Position numbers and translations under genes: made by a program
Notes under the pieces: generated by a model
The model's database searches: none
What the model was told of the DNA's origin: nothing
What the model saw: only the letters and a program-made list of their open reading frames with translations
Source: Desulfobacterales bacterium
Lineage (GTDB): Bacteria > Desulfobacterota > Desulfobacteria > Desulfobacterales > UBA5852
DNA length: 10,189 bases
Direction: 5' to 3'
Assembly: GCA_030066455.1 (NCBI GenBank)
Contig: JASJBQ010000122.1
Coordinates: forward strand, 1-10,189
Shown: positions 1-7,484 of the stretch, in pieces
How the letters are laid out: each line of letters starts with the position of its first letter
How positions within the stretch are numbered: position 1 is the first letter of the stretch

Positions 1-389
1 CATAGCTGGCCACGATTTTGGATATCTCACCAAAGACTCGGCTGGTAATCTCCTTGACATCCTCCGGGTCAAGTTTTTCTGATATCTCGGTGTAGCCCGT
101 TAAATCTGAAAACATGACGGTTACGCATTTCCGTTCGCTGTCAGGCGCTTCGCAACTATTTGTGTCGGTGTAGGCTTCTGGATGTGGTTGTTGGGCAGAT
201 TTTGAAGCTTCTTGATCATTTGCAGGAGAATCATCACCCAATAAAGAGGTGCCGCACTTACAACAAAAACGCGAAGCAGGAATGTTTTCAAAATCACAAT
301 CAGGGCACAACCATTCTATTTCTTTTTCCACATTGGCTGCAAAAAACAGCCTCACGGAGGTTTTCGAATTGGCATTCCGGGCATTGCAT
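1..389 (-). CDS. Class III adenylate/guanylate cyclase, N-terminal part, frame-broken and cut by window edge
   Basis: Class III cyclases make cAMP or cGMP from the nucleoside triphosphate; multidomain relatives act as cytoplasmic signalling proteins. From the ATG at 389 the reading starts MQCPECQFENLREAVFCSQCGK, half of a double zinc ribbon (CPxC then CxxC). That frame stops at 300-302. One base out of frame, the second ribbon follows (CPDC ... FCCKC), then an acidic linker and the start of the catalytic domain: RKCVTVMFSDLTGYTEISEK, in which the Asp of FSD is the usual metal-binding residue. This second frame stays open to position 1, so the C-terminal part lies outside the window. Removing one A from the run at 323-327 restores a single frame. 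The gene is therefore either a frameshifted pseudogene, an assembly or sequencing error, or is started at an internal codon in the second frame (GTG or TTG) without the first ribbon. Family assignment is firm; the intactness of the gene is not. Confidence 0.8.
323..327 (-). other. Frame break in A-run within the cyclase zinc ribbon
   Basis: The coding strand reads GGAAAAAGAAATAG here. The first Cys-pair ribbon (frame starting at 389) and the second Cys-pair ribbon (downstream frame) are displaced by one base, and deletion of one A joins them as CGKEIEWLCPDC. A ribosome would have to skip one base forward (+1); the run does not match the A AAA AAG type of -1 slippery site in the required frame. 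A homopolymer indel, biological or technical, is the simplest reading. Confidence 0.7.
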
Positions 390-1066
390 AGGCGATCACC
401 ATATACCTGATTTAGTATAAAAAGATGGAATCGGGGAAAGGCTTGACAGAATCTGGATTCAGGATAAAGCCAGCGGGCGGTTATTCGTCAGCGCTGATTA
501 GATTCGGCGGGTGATTCTGCCCTTATACAGCAAGATATAGGTTGTTTAGCAGCAAGAATCTTGAATTTCCAATATTATGAAACGGTTAGAGGGGCTTCGC
601 CCCAATGACTATAATATTTGGGATGAATCTTATAGGTCGATTTTGATATCTGCAATTAGCCTTTTAATCTGATTTGCAATCAGGTGGTCGGATATCACAA
701 GCAGAGAAAATGGACTGATTGATGCAATCTCACGATGCATTTCTGCAACGGGATTTCAGGCCTCTCCTCCTTATCGGATTGAAATTATCCAATAGCATTA
801 ACTTGCTGATCTTATCGGATCTTCAGCAATTAAACAACCAATTGAAATATAGAGCTTTTATGCTAAGTTATAAACAATTGTTCCCGATTTCACGGCTTGG
901 CCTCAACTGGTATTTTACCAAGCTGTTGATCATTCAAAGCTGTCCGCACCCGACTGACGCCGTCACATGCCAATTGATTTACCATCAGTCATGTTCTGAA
1001 ATAGAACTTGAACCTTATTTTACCGCGGTATTCAAGAATGTATCAGCTTAATAAAGGGTAAAAATA
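390..1066. other. AT-rich spacer without a convincing gene
   Basis: This stretch of almost 680 bases separates the divergent cyclase and hydrolase genes. I see no recognisable protein. Three tiny ORFs exist: 577-672 on the plus strand (31 codons), 719-1051 on the plus strand (110 codons, ending 15 bases before the hydrolase start, no recognised motifs), and 630-740 on the minus strand (36 codons, with a plausible hydrophobic/charged pattern such as ISPFSLLVISDHLIANQIKR). The last looks like the tail of a decayed gene but cannot be assigned. A small perfect hairpin GGGGC-TTC-GCCCC lies at 591-603; neither strand has a T-run after it. A purine-rich AAGGAGG-like sequence on the minus strand near 764-773 has no start codon at a suitable distance. 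Confidence 0.5.
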
Positions 1067-1840
1067 ATGGATCGCACAATTATTTTGATACATGGAATGT
1101 GGAGCACAAGTGCTACATTGTCTACACTGCGAAGGCGACTTGAAGCCAAAGGCTATATTGTCTATTCGCCCCATCTACCCTTCCATGAGAACGGGATCCA
1201 CGACTCAGAAGTTCTAGTCGCGAATCTATCTATTCGGGACTATTGCAATCACCTCAAGGATTACATCACAAACCTCCAACTTGGAAAGCCACCAATTCTT
1301 ATAGGCCATTCGATGGGTGGAATATTGGCCCAAAAGTTAGGTGTCGAACTAGAAAACCACGCGCTGATTCTGCTGTGCCCGTCACCACCATGGGGGATTA
1401 ATCTGATCACTCCATCAGGAGCCTGGACTACCTTGGACGCTTGGGCCAAATGGCGATTTTGGGAAAAATCTCACAGACCTTCTTTTCATCGAGCCAAATA
1501 TGGCTTGTTCAATTTGTTAGATAATGAAAGCCAAATCAAATTATACGATCGGCTCATTCATGAATCCGGACGTGCCTACTTTGAAATTGTTTACTGGTTT
1601 TTGGATAAGATGAAAGCGACCTATGTCCCAACGAAAGAGATTAAGGTGCCAATTTTAGTCATTGCCGGTGAAAAAGATAGGATCATTCCGCCCAGTGTGG
1701 TTAAAAAAGTTGCAGAAAAATATCCGCAGGCCGATTATAAGTGCTACTCTGATCATTCACATTGGTTAATCGATGAGTTAGGAAGCGAGAAAATCGTTAA
1801 TGATATTGATATTTGGATAAAGAATAAGTTCGGGCACTAA
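1067..1840 (+). CDS. Alpha/beta hydrolase
   Basis: A soluble 257-residue alpha/beta-hydrolase-fold protein, probably a serine hydrolase (esterase/lipase-like); its substrate cannot be read from the sequence. Visible landmarks: the oxyanion-side HGMW after the first strand (residues 9-12), the nucleophile elbow GHSMGG with Ser82, a lid-like insert rich in aromatic residues (about 105-180), the acid in AGEKDRIIPP (Asp204), and the catalytic His in the DHSHW segment (most likely His232, followed by WLIDE). Triad order and spacing and overall length are normal for the family. The start is supported by AAAGGG eight bases before the ATG. Codon use is AT-leaning, unlike the GC-rich genes to the right, which suggests separate origin or transfer. 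It stands alone: the cyclase diverges from it across a long spacer and the dehydrogenase converges on it. No signal peptide or membrane segment is evident. Confidence 0.9.
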   Translation: MDRTIILIHGMWSTSATLSTLRRRLEAKGYIVYSPHLPFHENGIHDSEVLVANLSIRDYCNHLKDYITNLQLGKPPILIGHSMGGILAQKLGVELENHALILLCPSPPWGINLITPSGAWTTLDAWAKWRFWEKSHRPSFHRAKYGLFNLLDNESQIKLYDRLIHESGRAYFEIVYWFLDKMKATYVPTKEIKVPILVIAGEKDRIIPPSVVKKVAEKYPQADYKCYSDHSHWLIDELGSEKIVNDIDIWIKNKFGH

Positions 1841-2094
1841 GTTAGCTCAATAACAATTCAGATCTAATCTTCATATCTGTTTATCCATTTTTTACACTCG
1901 CTATTACAGACACCGCCCATAGACCCAACTATCACTGAGACACAGATAGACTAGAGTATACCAAATGGATGGGGGCCGAATCCCCTGCGCACAGACATGG
2001 TTAAATGCAGATCGGGAATCATCTCGACAGGGATCGCTATCGCCACAAATTATCACACACACTCAAAATGGGGGTGTTGATCGGGCGGTGTGCT

Positions 2095-3228
2095 CTATTT
2101 TTTCTCGGACGATGAAATGCCCCTCGGCCGCAGCACGATATTGCCGCAGTGCTTTTTCTCCAGGAATGCTTTCTGGGCGTCGTGGATGTCTTCGAGCTCG
2201 AACTCGGCGGCCAGCAGGGGGCGGATTTCCTGGTTTTCGATATATTTCACCAGACGCGCGAAAATCCCCGGCGGCATGACGGTGGCGCCGTGCATCGCCA
2301 AGTCTTTCAGGTACAAGGTGCGCAGGTCCAGTTCGACGATGGGGCCGGCGATGGCCCCGGATGTGACATAGCGCCCACCCCGGCATAACAGGTTCAGCAG
2401 GGTCGGGAAGCATTCCCCCCCGACGACATCGGCCACCACGTCGCATCCGCCCTCGGGTAAGGACTGCTCCAAGTCCGCCCCCAGGTTGGCAGACCGGCGA
2501 TCGACGACGGCCTCCGCCCCCAGGCGGGCAAGTTGATCGTTCTTATCAGGGCTGGTCAAGGCCAGCACCCAGGCCCCCCGGCGTTTGGCCAGTTGCACCA
2601 GTGCCGAGCCCACCCCGCCCGAGGCGCCGGTGATCACTATTCTTTCGCCGGAGCGCAGGTCGACGCGGTGCAGCATGTGCTCGGCGGTGGAGTAGGCGCA
2701 GGGGAAGGTGGCCAGTTCGGCGTCGGTGAGATCGCATTGGATGGCAAAAGCGTTTTCCGCGGGAACGGTGACGAACTGCGCGAAACCGCCATCGCGTTCG
2801 CTTCCCAGGTAGCCTGCCCGATTGCGGTCGGTTGGATTGGCAGGATCCCGCAGCCAGGGGTCGACGAGCACCCGCTCGCCTATCCGCCGGGGCGATACGT
2901 CCCGGCCGACGGCCGCAATGCGACCGGCCACGTCCGCCCCCTGAATCCGTGGAAAAACGAGGGCACGGGAACCCCAGGTAGCCTCCTGCGCCGTCATATC
3001 GGCCATGCCCTCGGCCGCGCCGCGGGAGGTCGTTCCCGATGCCACCGTTTGGGAATACCAGCCGATGCGGGTGTTGATGTCGGTGTTGTTCATGCCGCTG
3101 GCGCCCACGGCGATGAGCACTTCGCCGGGTGCCGGGCGCGGGACGGGAGCGTCTTCGCGGATCTCCAGGCGTTCAAAGCCGCCATGACCGGTAAGCAGCA
3201 CGGCCTGCATGTGATTGGGAATGCCCAT
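2095..3228 (-). CDS. Zinc-independent MDR dehydrogenase, quinone oxidoreductase-like
   Basis: A member of the medium-chain dehydrogenase/reductase superfamily, expected to be a cytoplasmic NAD(P)H-dependent reductase or dehydrogenase; the substrate is unknown. The N-terminal GroES-like domain begins near MQAVLLTGHGG; the nucleotide-binding Rossmann fold carries ITGASGGVGSALVQLAK around residues 199-215. The position of the catalytic zinc Cys in true alcohol dehydrogenases (GxCxxD) reads GASGMNNTD, and the four-Cys structural zinc loop is absent, so the protein is more like quinone oxidoreductases. An insert of about 35 residues (roughly 55-90) precedes PRIQGADVAG. Start choice: AAGGAG at 3235-3240 abuts an ATG at 3234 with no spacing but lies six bases from the ATG at 3228, so 3228 is preferred (377 residues); a third ATG at 3210 matches the usual family start but is far from the ribosome binding site. 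It lies downstream of the proX terminator and is probably transcribed separately. Confidence 0.88.
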   Translation of the reverse strand: MGIPNHMQAVLLTGHGGFERLEIREDAPVPRPAPGEVLIAVGASGMNNTDINTRIGWYSQTVASGTTSRGAAEGMADMTAQEATWGSRALVFPRIQGADVAGRIAAVGRDVSPRRIGERVLVDPWLRDPANPTDRNRAGYLGSERDGGFAQFVTVPAENAFAIQCDLTDAELATFPCAYSTAEHMLHRVDLRSGERIVITGASGGVGSALVQLAKRRGAWVLALTSPDKNDQLARLGAEAVVDRRSANLGADLEQSLPEGGCDVVADVVGGECFPTLLNLLCRGGRYVTSGAIAGPIVELDLRTLYLKDLAMHGATVMPPGIFARLVKYIENQEIRPLLAAEFELEDIHDAQKAFLEKKHCGNIVLRPRGISSSEKK

Positions 3229-3234
3229 GGCCAT

Positions 3235-3240
3235 CTCCTT
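3235..3240 (-). promoter_or_regulatory. Ribosome binding site deciding the dehydrogenase start
   Basis: AAGGAG on the minus strand. It touches the first in-frame ATG (3234) but has a normal six-base spacer to the second (3228), which favours the shorter protein. Confidence 0.65.
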
Positions 3241-3399
3241 GCAGCAACGGTGACGGTCCCGCGAAAAGTCCGATCCTACCGAGGCGGATCAACATCGGCG
3301 TTACGTGTATTCCCCGGAAATCGCAAGCCGCCTCTCGAGCTTTTTCCGCAACCGTCCGCAAAAGGACGAATGTCGCGTTAATAAACGGTGGAAACCAGT

Positions 3400-3431
3400 A
3401 AAAAACCCGGCGCTGCGCTGCAGCGCCGGGT
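3400..3431 (-). terminator. Intrinsic terminator after proX
   Basis: On the minus strand the sequence is ACCCGGCGCTG, a five-base loop CAGCG, then CAGCGCCGGGT, followed at once by six T residues. The eleven-pair GC-rich stem and the T-run make a textbook rho-independent terminator about 30 bases past the proX stop. It should end the regulator-proV-proW-proX transcript and insulate the dehydrogenase gene. Confidence 0.93.
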
Positions 3432-3460
3432 ATGCGAAGGCTTGTTGAAGCGCTGCGCGG

Positions 3461-4495
3461 CTACTGGGCGGCCTTGCGGGCTTGGTCCAGCCAGCTGTTC
3501 CATTGGGCTTCGTTTTTCGTGATCCACTCGGCCACGTGGCGCTCGATGTCTTTTTGCGACTTTTCACCCTCGTTCATGCGGGTGTTCTGCTCGCTGATAT
3601 CGGGCAGCGGCAGGGCGAAGACCTCGAAGAACTTTTTGGCCGCCGGGTTCTTGGCCATGAATTCCTTGTTGGCCACGATCTGGATATCGGAAACCACGAA
3701 GCCCAGCTTGACCGGGTCGCTGACCGCGCCCTCGACACCGCTGACCGTCATGCGGTCCTTGTCCGGCGCCTGCGCTTCGGTGGGGTTGATCTCGGGTACA
3801 TTGATCCAGACCACGTCCTCGCCGGGCCTCAGTTTGAAGATCGTCCAGTTGGGCGTCCAGGTGTAGAAAAAGACCGGACCGCCGCTCTTGAAGTTGCCCA
3901 GGGCCGACGCCATGCCGGCCTCGTAGGCGGCCTTGACCGGGTTGATGTGGTCTTCGAGACCGTAGGCCTTCATGTGGTGGGCGATGATCTTTTCACAGCC
4001 CCAGCCCGGCGGGCAGGCGGTCAGGTCGGCCTTGCCGTCGCCGTTTTCGTCAAAGGCCTTTTTGACCTCTTCGCGCTTGAAATCGTCAAGGGACTTGATG
4101 TTGAATTTTTCGGCCTCGCGCTTGGACACCAGGTAACCCTGCAGGCCGCCGGCCTTGACCACGTAGCCGGCCTTCTCGGCCTTGGTGTCAAAACCTTTGG
4201 GCAGCTGGGCATTGTGCATCGGGAACCAGCCATTGGTCCAGTAGTCGATATCGCCCAGGGCGACGGATTTGTAGAAGATCGGGTTCTGGAGGTCCTTGGG
4301 TTTTTTGACGTTGTAACCCAGCTCTTCCAGGGCTTTGCGCACAAGGGCTTCCTGGAAGAAGCCGGTGTTCCAGGTGGCGCGGGCCGGCTGGACCGTGACC
4401 CCCTTGCCGGGTTGCATGTCCATGGCCACCGCGGGGGTTACCGTCAGGGTAAAAAGCACCAACATGACAATCAACATGAAATGATTCTTTTTCAT
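3461..4495 (-). CDS. proX: Glycine betaine/proline betaine ABC transporter, periplasmic binding protein ProX
   Basis: The periplasmic receptor that captures glycine betaine or proline betaine and delivers it to ProW. The 344-residue protein starts with a type I signal peptide (MKKNHF, hydrophobic core, TPAVA then Met-Asp, cleavage probably after residue 24); there is no lipobox Cys. It aligns by eye with E. coli ProX over its whole length: GKGVTVQP, the Trp segment YWTNGWFPMH (Trp86, Trp90), the DENGDGKADL loop, the disulphide-like pair CPPGWGC (Cys161, Trp165, Cys167), and FFYTWTPNW (Trp213, Trp217). Three Trp residues form the aromatic cage for the quaternary amine in E. coli ProX, and candidate counterparts are present here. 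AAGGGAGG lies four to five bases before the ATG. It is the last gene of the operon, 57 bases after proW and directly before a strong terminator. Confidence 0.96.
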   Translation of the reverse strand: MKKNHFMLIVMLVLFTLTVTPAVAMDMQPGKGVTVQPARATWNTGFFQEALVRKALEELGYNVKKPKDLQNPIFYKSVALGDIDYWTNGWFPMHNAQLPKGFDTKAEKAGYVVKAGGLQGYLVSKREAEKFNIKSLDDFKREEVKKAFDENGDGKADLTACPPGWGCEKIIAHHMKAYGLEDHINPVKAAYEAGMASALGNFKSGGPVFFYTWTPNWTIFKLRPGEDVVWINVPEINPTEAQAPDKDRMTVSGVEGAVSDPVKLGFVVSDIQIVANKEFMAKNPAAKKFFEVFALPLPDISEQNTRMNEGEKSQKDIERHVAEWITKNEAQWNSWLDQARKAAQ

Positions 4496-4552
4496 ACTGC
4501 CTCCCTTGGTTTCAATATCGCTGTTGTTGAAATAAAGGCCGCGATGCGGGGT

Positions 4553-5383
4553 TTACTTCCTGGCGGCCATCGACTGGGTGATGCGATCGAGGACGATGGC
4601 CATCAATACGATGCCCAGGCCGCCGATCACCGCCCGGCCGATGTCGAGGGTGTTGAGGCCCAGGATCACCGGGCTGCCCAGCCCGCCGGCGCCGATCAGG
4701 GCGGCGATCACGACCATCGAAAGCGCCATCATGATGGTCTGGTTCAGGCCGGCCAGGATCGTGGGCATGGCCAGGGGCACCTGGACCCGGGCCAGCACCT
4801 GCCAGCGGGTGGCCCCGAAGGCCTGGGCGGCCTCCACCAGTTCGGGGTGCACCTGGCGGATGCCGAGACTGGTGAGCCGGATGATGGGTGGCAGGGCGAA
4901 CACGATCGTGGCCAGCACGCCGGCCACGTTGCCCACGGAGAAGAGCATGACGATCGGCACCAGGTAGACGAAGGCCGGCGTGGTCTGCATGGCATCGAGC
5001 ACCGGGCGGATGCCGGCCTCGAAGGCGTCGCTGCGTCCGGCCCAGATGCCCAGCGGGATGCCGGCCAGGGCACAGAATATGACCGAGGAGAGCACCATGG
5101 CCAAGGTGGTCATCGTATCCTCCCACAGACCCAGCAGTCCCACGAAAGTCATGGTGATCAGTGTAAAAATCGCCAGGGCCTTGCCCGAAAAACGCCAGGC
5201 CGCCAGGGCCATGGCGGCAATGACGATCAGGGGGGGAAGGGCGTTCAAGCCGGCGTCGAGGCCGTTCAGGGTCTGTTCGACCGGCCATTTGAGGGTCTGA
5301 AAAACGTCCCGGTGGTTATCGACCAGCCAGTCGACGGCATGCGTCACCCAGTCGTCCAGAGGAATTACTTTATCTTCAAACAT
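4553..5383 (-). CDS. proW: Glycine betaine/proline betaine ABC transporter permease ProW
   Basis: The inner-membrane channel subunit of the ProU-type importer. The 276-residue protein has a short amphipathic N-terminal region (DDWVTHAVDWLVDNHRDVF), then several hydrophobic segments from about residue 50 onward. The cytoplasmic EAA coupling loop reads EAAQAFGATRWQVLARVQVP, which docks on the ATPase, and is followed by the conserved AGLNQTIMMALSMVVIAALIGAGGLG helices in the family manner. It is shorter than E. coli ProW (about 354 residues), lacking much of the long N-terminal extension, as in many other bacteria. GGAG lies about eight bases before the ATG. It sits between proV (60-base gap) and proX (57-base gap) on the same strand and is evidently part of one transcript. 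Confidence 0.95.
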   Translation of the reverse strand: MFEDKVIPLDDWVTHAVDWLVDNHRDVFQTLKWPVEQTLNGLDAGLNALPPLIVIAAMALAAWRFSGKALAIFTLITMTFVGLLGLWEDTMTTLAMVLSSVIFCALAGIPLGIWAGRSDAFEAGIRPVLDAMQTTPAFVYLVPIVMLFSVGNVAGVLATIVFALPPIIRLTSLGIRQVHPELVEAAQAFGATRWQVLARVQVPLAMPTILAGLNQTIMMALSMVVIAALIGAGGLGSPVILGLNTLDIGRAVIGGLGIVLMAIVLDRITQSMAARK

Positions 5384-5443
5384 GGTATTTCTCCATACAC
5401 AACGAATTCGTCAACGCCGCGCATACTGAAAGAACTCAGGCGA

Positions 5444-6685
5444 TCAGGCCGCCGCGTGTTCGTTGTTGGTTGCGGTCGGTTCGTCGGTGATCTTTTCGGT
5501 TTTGTGCAGTGTGCGCAGAAAACGGTTTTTGGAAACCACACCCTTGTACTTTCTCTCGCCGTCCACCACCGGCACCGGGCAGCTTTTGGAGGCCACATCC
5601 GGGAGAATCTCCTGCATGGAATCCTCGACGCTGACCGCATTGATGTCGTGGATATAGGCCTGATCGATGGGGTTGTCGGGCTTGCCGCTTTCCAGGGCCT
5701 CGCGCAGGGACTCGGCCGTCACCATGCCCAAAAAACGCTTGTGGGCGTCGAGGACGATGCCGTGGCTGCGTTCACTGCTGCTCAGCAGTTCGTGGGCCGC
5801 GCGCAGACTGCCGACCTTGGTCTTGATGATCGTCGGGTAGGTGTCCCGGGCGATGTCGCCGGCCGAAATCACGTTGGTGGGGTCCACGCCCCGGAAGAAG
5901 GCCCGTACGTAGTCGTCGGCCGGGTTCTGCAGAATTTCCTCGGGAGCGCCCACCTGCACCACGCGGCCGCCCTCCATGATGGCGATGCGGTCGCCGATGC
6001 GCAGCGCCTCGTCGAGATCGTGGGAGATGAAAACGATGGTGCGCTGGTGTTCTTCCTGGAGCTTGAGCAGTTCGTCCTGCATCTCGGTCCGGATGAGCGG
6101 GTCCAGGGCCGAGAAGGCCTCGTCCATGAGCAGGATGTCAGGATCCACCGCCAGTCCGCGTGCCAGACCGACCCGCTGCTGCATGCCGCCGCTGAGCTCG
6201 GAAGGGTAGGAATCCTCCCAGCCGGAAAGGCCCACCTGGTCGAGGGCCTCCATGGCCCGCTCCCGGCGTTTGCTTTTTTCCACCTTGGCCAGTTCCAGAC
6301 CGAAGGAGGCATTTTCCAGCACGGTCAGGTGCGGCATCAGGGCGAAGGACTGGAAGACCATACTCATGTTGTGCAGGCGGAACTTGACCAGGGTATCCTG
6401 ATCCATCTGGGTGACGTTCTGTCCGTCGACGATCACATTCCCGGCACTGGGTTCGATCAGCCGGTTGAGCAGGCGCACGATGGTGGACTTGCCCGAACCC
6501 GAAAGCCCCATGATAACGAAAATCTCACCGGCCTCGACGGCGAAATTGGCGTTGTCGACCCCGACCGTCAGGCCGGTTTTTTCGTGGATCGACTCTTTGT
6601 CCTGCCCTTCTTTCAGCAGCCTGATGCCCTTCTCGGGGTGGGCGCCGAAAATTTTGTAAAGATTTTCAACAACGATTTTTTCCAT
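5444..6685 (-). CDS. proV: Glycine betaine/proline betaine ABC transporter ATP-binding protein ProV with CBS domains
   Basis: The cytoplasmic ATPase that powers betaine uptake through ProW. The 413-residue protein has all ABC motifs: Walker A GLSGSGKST (60-68), Q-loop Gln112 in VFQSFALMPH, signature LSGGMQQR (164-171), Walker B ILLMDE (184-189), D-loop SALD, and the switch His222 in ISHD. The N-terminal IFGAHPEKGIRLLKEG segment is typical of ProV/OpuAA. After about residue 280 come two CBS domains (roughly 283-340 and 345-395); in the related OpuA this pair senses ionic strength and gates transport, so osmotic activation is likely here but is inferred. The tail (TDEPTATNNEHAAA) is short and weakly acidic. 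AGAGGT lies about eight bases before the ATG. Only 26 bases separate it from the regulator gene upstream, so the two are probably co-transcribed. Confidence 0.96.
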   Translation of the reverse strand: MEKIVVENLYKIFGAHPEKGIRLLKEGQDKESIHEKTGLTVGVDNANFAVEAGEIFVIMGLSGSGKSTIVRLLNRLIEPSAGNVIVDGQNVTQMDQDTLVKFRLHNMSMVFQSFALMPHLTVLENASFGLELAKVEKSKRRERAMEALDQVGLSGWEDSYPSELSGGMQQRVGLARGLAVDPDILLMDEAFSALDPLIRTEMQDELLKLQEEHQRTIVFISHDLDEALRIGDRIAIMEGGRVVQVGAPEEILQNPADDYVRAFFRGVDPTNVISAGDIARDTYPTIIKTKVGSLRAAHELLSSSERSHGIVLDAHKRFLGMVTAESLREALESGKPDNPIDQAYIHDINAVSVEDSMQEILPDVASKSCPVPVVDGERKYKGVVSKNRFLRTLHKTEKITDEPTATNNEHAAA

Positions 6686-6711
6686 ACGTAATACCTCTGC
6701 ATCCTCAAAAT

Positions 6712-7257
6712 TTAGTCGGCCATTCGGGCCTCGACTTCACCGGCTGCCGCGTTCGTGCTTTCCGGCAGAGCTTCCAGAGGCTCCGACGTCAGAATCGGAG
6801 CGGCCTCGATCTGTTTGGCATCCATCATCGCCACCAGGCGCTGAAGCGTGCTCAAAATCATGTGTTGCTCCCAGTTCTGGAGGCGATCGAACTCTTCCAG
6901 AAACGATTCCTGCATCAGGGGCGGGGCGGCCCCGAGAAGTTGACGGCCGTTCGGGGTTACCGAAACCTTGACCCGGCGGCGGTCGCTGTTGCTGCGGCGT
7001 CGGGCAATCAGGTTGCGCTTCTCCAACCTTTCCAATATTCCGGTAACCGTTGCCTGGCTTAAACTGATGGCCTTGGCCAGCTCGCTGGCAGTGATTTCTC
7101 CGGCACCGGCGATTTCCTGAAGAATGAGCAGTTGGGGACCGGTCAGGCCGAACTGTTTGACGAGTCGCTTGGACCGGATATCGATGGAGCGGATGATCTG
7201 GCGTAAAGCGATCAGGACGCGGTCGCTGATCGAATTGTCATTGTTCGTTTGGGGCAT
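6712..7257 (-). CDS. MarR-family transcriptional regulator, probable osmolyte-uptake regulator
   Basis: A dimeric winged-helix DNA-binding protein. With the start at 7257 it has 181 residues: a helical dimerisation N-terminus (VLIALRQIIRSIDIRSKRLV), the conserved GLTGPQLLIL segment, helix-turn-helix ITASELAKAISLSQATVTGILERLEKR (recognition helix about 67-80), and the wing NSDRRRVKVSVT (about 90-101). A C-terminal tail rich in Ala and Glu follows. An upstream ATG at 7305 would add 16 residues; neither ATG has a clear Shine-Dalgarno, but 7257 (MPQTNND) fits the usual family length. Being first gene in the proVWX transcript, it probably autoregulates and controls betaine uptake. The IIRSIDIRSKRL-GLTGPQL pattern recalls the EctR/CosR group of MarR proteins that control ectoine synthesis and compatible-solute transport; this subgroup assignment is from memory and is an inference. 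Confidence 0.88.
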   Translation of the reverse strand: MPQTNNDNSISDRVLIALRQIIRSIDIRSKRLVKQFGLTGPQLLILQEIAGAGEITASELAKAISLSQATVTGILERLEKRNLIARRRSNSDRRRVKVSVTPNGRQLLGAAPPLMQESFLEEFDRLQNWEQHMILSTLQRLVAMMDAKQIEAAPILTSEPLEALPESTNAAAGEVEARMAD

Positions 7258-7346
7258 GGTTTTCAAAGGTAACCGGTTCGACCGCGGGTCAGACCGACAA
7301 AACATAATGGTTAAAGATCTAAGTAAAAAATAATAATAATATGCTT

Positions 7347-7371
7347 TGCGCTGTAAATAATTATTGGCGCA
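7347..7371. promoter_or_regulatory. Palindromic site, candidate operator 1
   Basis: TGCGC at 7347-7351 and its complement GCGCA at 7367-7371 flank a perfect ten-base palindrome AATAATTATT (7356-7365). It lies in the leader between the candidate operon promoter and the regulator gene. MarR dimers bind palindromes of about this size, but no binding evidence can be read here. Confidence 0.35.
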
Positions 7372-7400
7372 GTTTTCGTAAAGTCTAAAGGAATCGTTTT

Positions 7401-7420
7401 AATAATATTTTGAAATTATT
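7401..7420. promoter_or_regulatory. Imperfect palindrome, candidate operator 2
   Basis: AATAATATTTTGAAATTATT has six-base complementary arms (AATAAT/ATTATT) and some inner symmetry. A related half-copy, ATAATATTGAAAT, follows at 7421-7433, so the motif ATAATATT-GAAAT occurs twice in tandem. It lies just downstream of the expected transcription start of the candidate promoter at 7441-7469, a position where a bound repressor would block the operon. Confidence 0.4.
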
Positions 7421-7440
7421 ATAATATTGAAATAAGGCGT

Positions 7441-7469
7441 CCTATACAGGAAGCCGTGATATTTGTCAA
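7441..7469 (-). promoter_or_regulatory. Candidate sigma-70 promoter for the marR-proVWX operon
   Basis: On the minus strand a perfect -35 TTGACA (7464-7469) is followed after exactly 17 bases by TATAGG (7441-7446) as -10. Transcription would start near 7434, leaving a leader of roughly 175 bases that contains both palindromes. Confidence 0.5.
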
Positions 7470-7484
7470 ATACACAAATATAAT
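7456..7484 (+). promoter_or_regulatory. Candidate promoter for the plus-strand structured RNA
   Basis: A perfect -10 TATAAT at 7479-7484 is preceded, with a 17-base spacer, by GTGATA (7456-7461; four of six -35 positions match). Transcription would start near 7491 and run into the GC-rich structured stretch. It overlaps the oppositely oriented operon promoter, so the two could interfere. Confidence 0.35.

Noticed and set aside
443..468. TTGACA on the plus strand in the spacer, as a promoter for the hydrolase.
   Set aside because: No -10 hexamer at a proper distance, and it lies about 600 bases from the hydrolase start.
719..1051. A 110-codon plus-strand ORF just upstream of the hydrolase.
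   Set aside because: No domain or motif is recognisable, there is no clear ribosome binding site, and the composition looks like translated AT-rich spacer. It is mentioned only as part of the spacer.
1859..1900. CAGAT...ATCTG hairpin followed by T-rich sequence after the hydrolase, as a possible terminator.
   Set aside because: The stem has only five pairs with a loop of about eleven bases, too weak to call an intrinsic terminator.
1971..1985. GGGG...CCCC hairpin resembling a tRNA T-arm fragment (CCGAATCCCC).
   Set aside because: It lacks the GGTTCGA core and no other tRNA part is nearby; it is also not followed by a T-run.
2533..3381. Plus-strand open frame opposite the dehydrogenase.
   Set aside because: It is antisense to a gene with clear Rossmann and GroES-like motifs and its own translation has no family features.
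3482..6691. A continuous open frame of more than 1000 codons on the plus strand opposite proX, proW and proV.
   Set aside because: It lies exactly antisense to three genes with complete family motifs, its product is low-complexity and rich in Gly, His, Asp and Gln, and long antisense frames are common in GC-rich genes.
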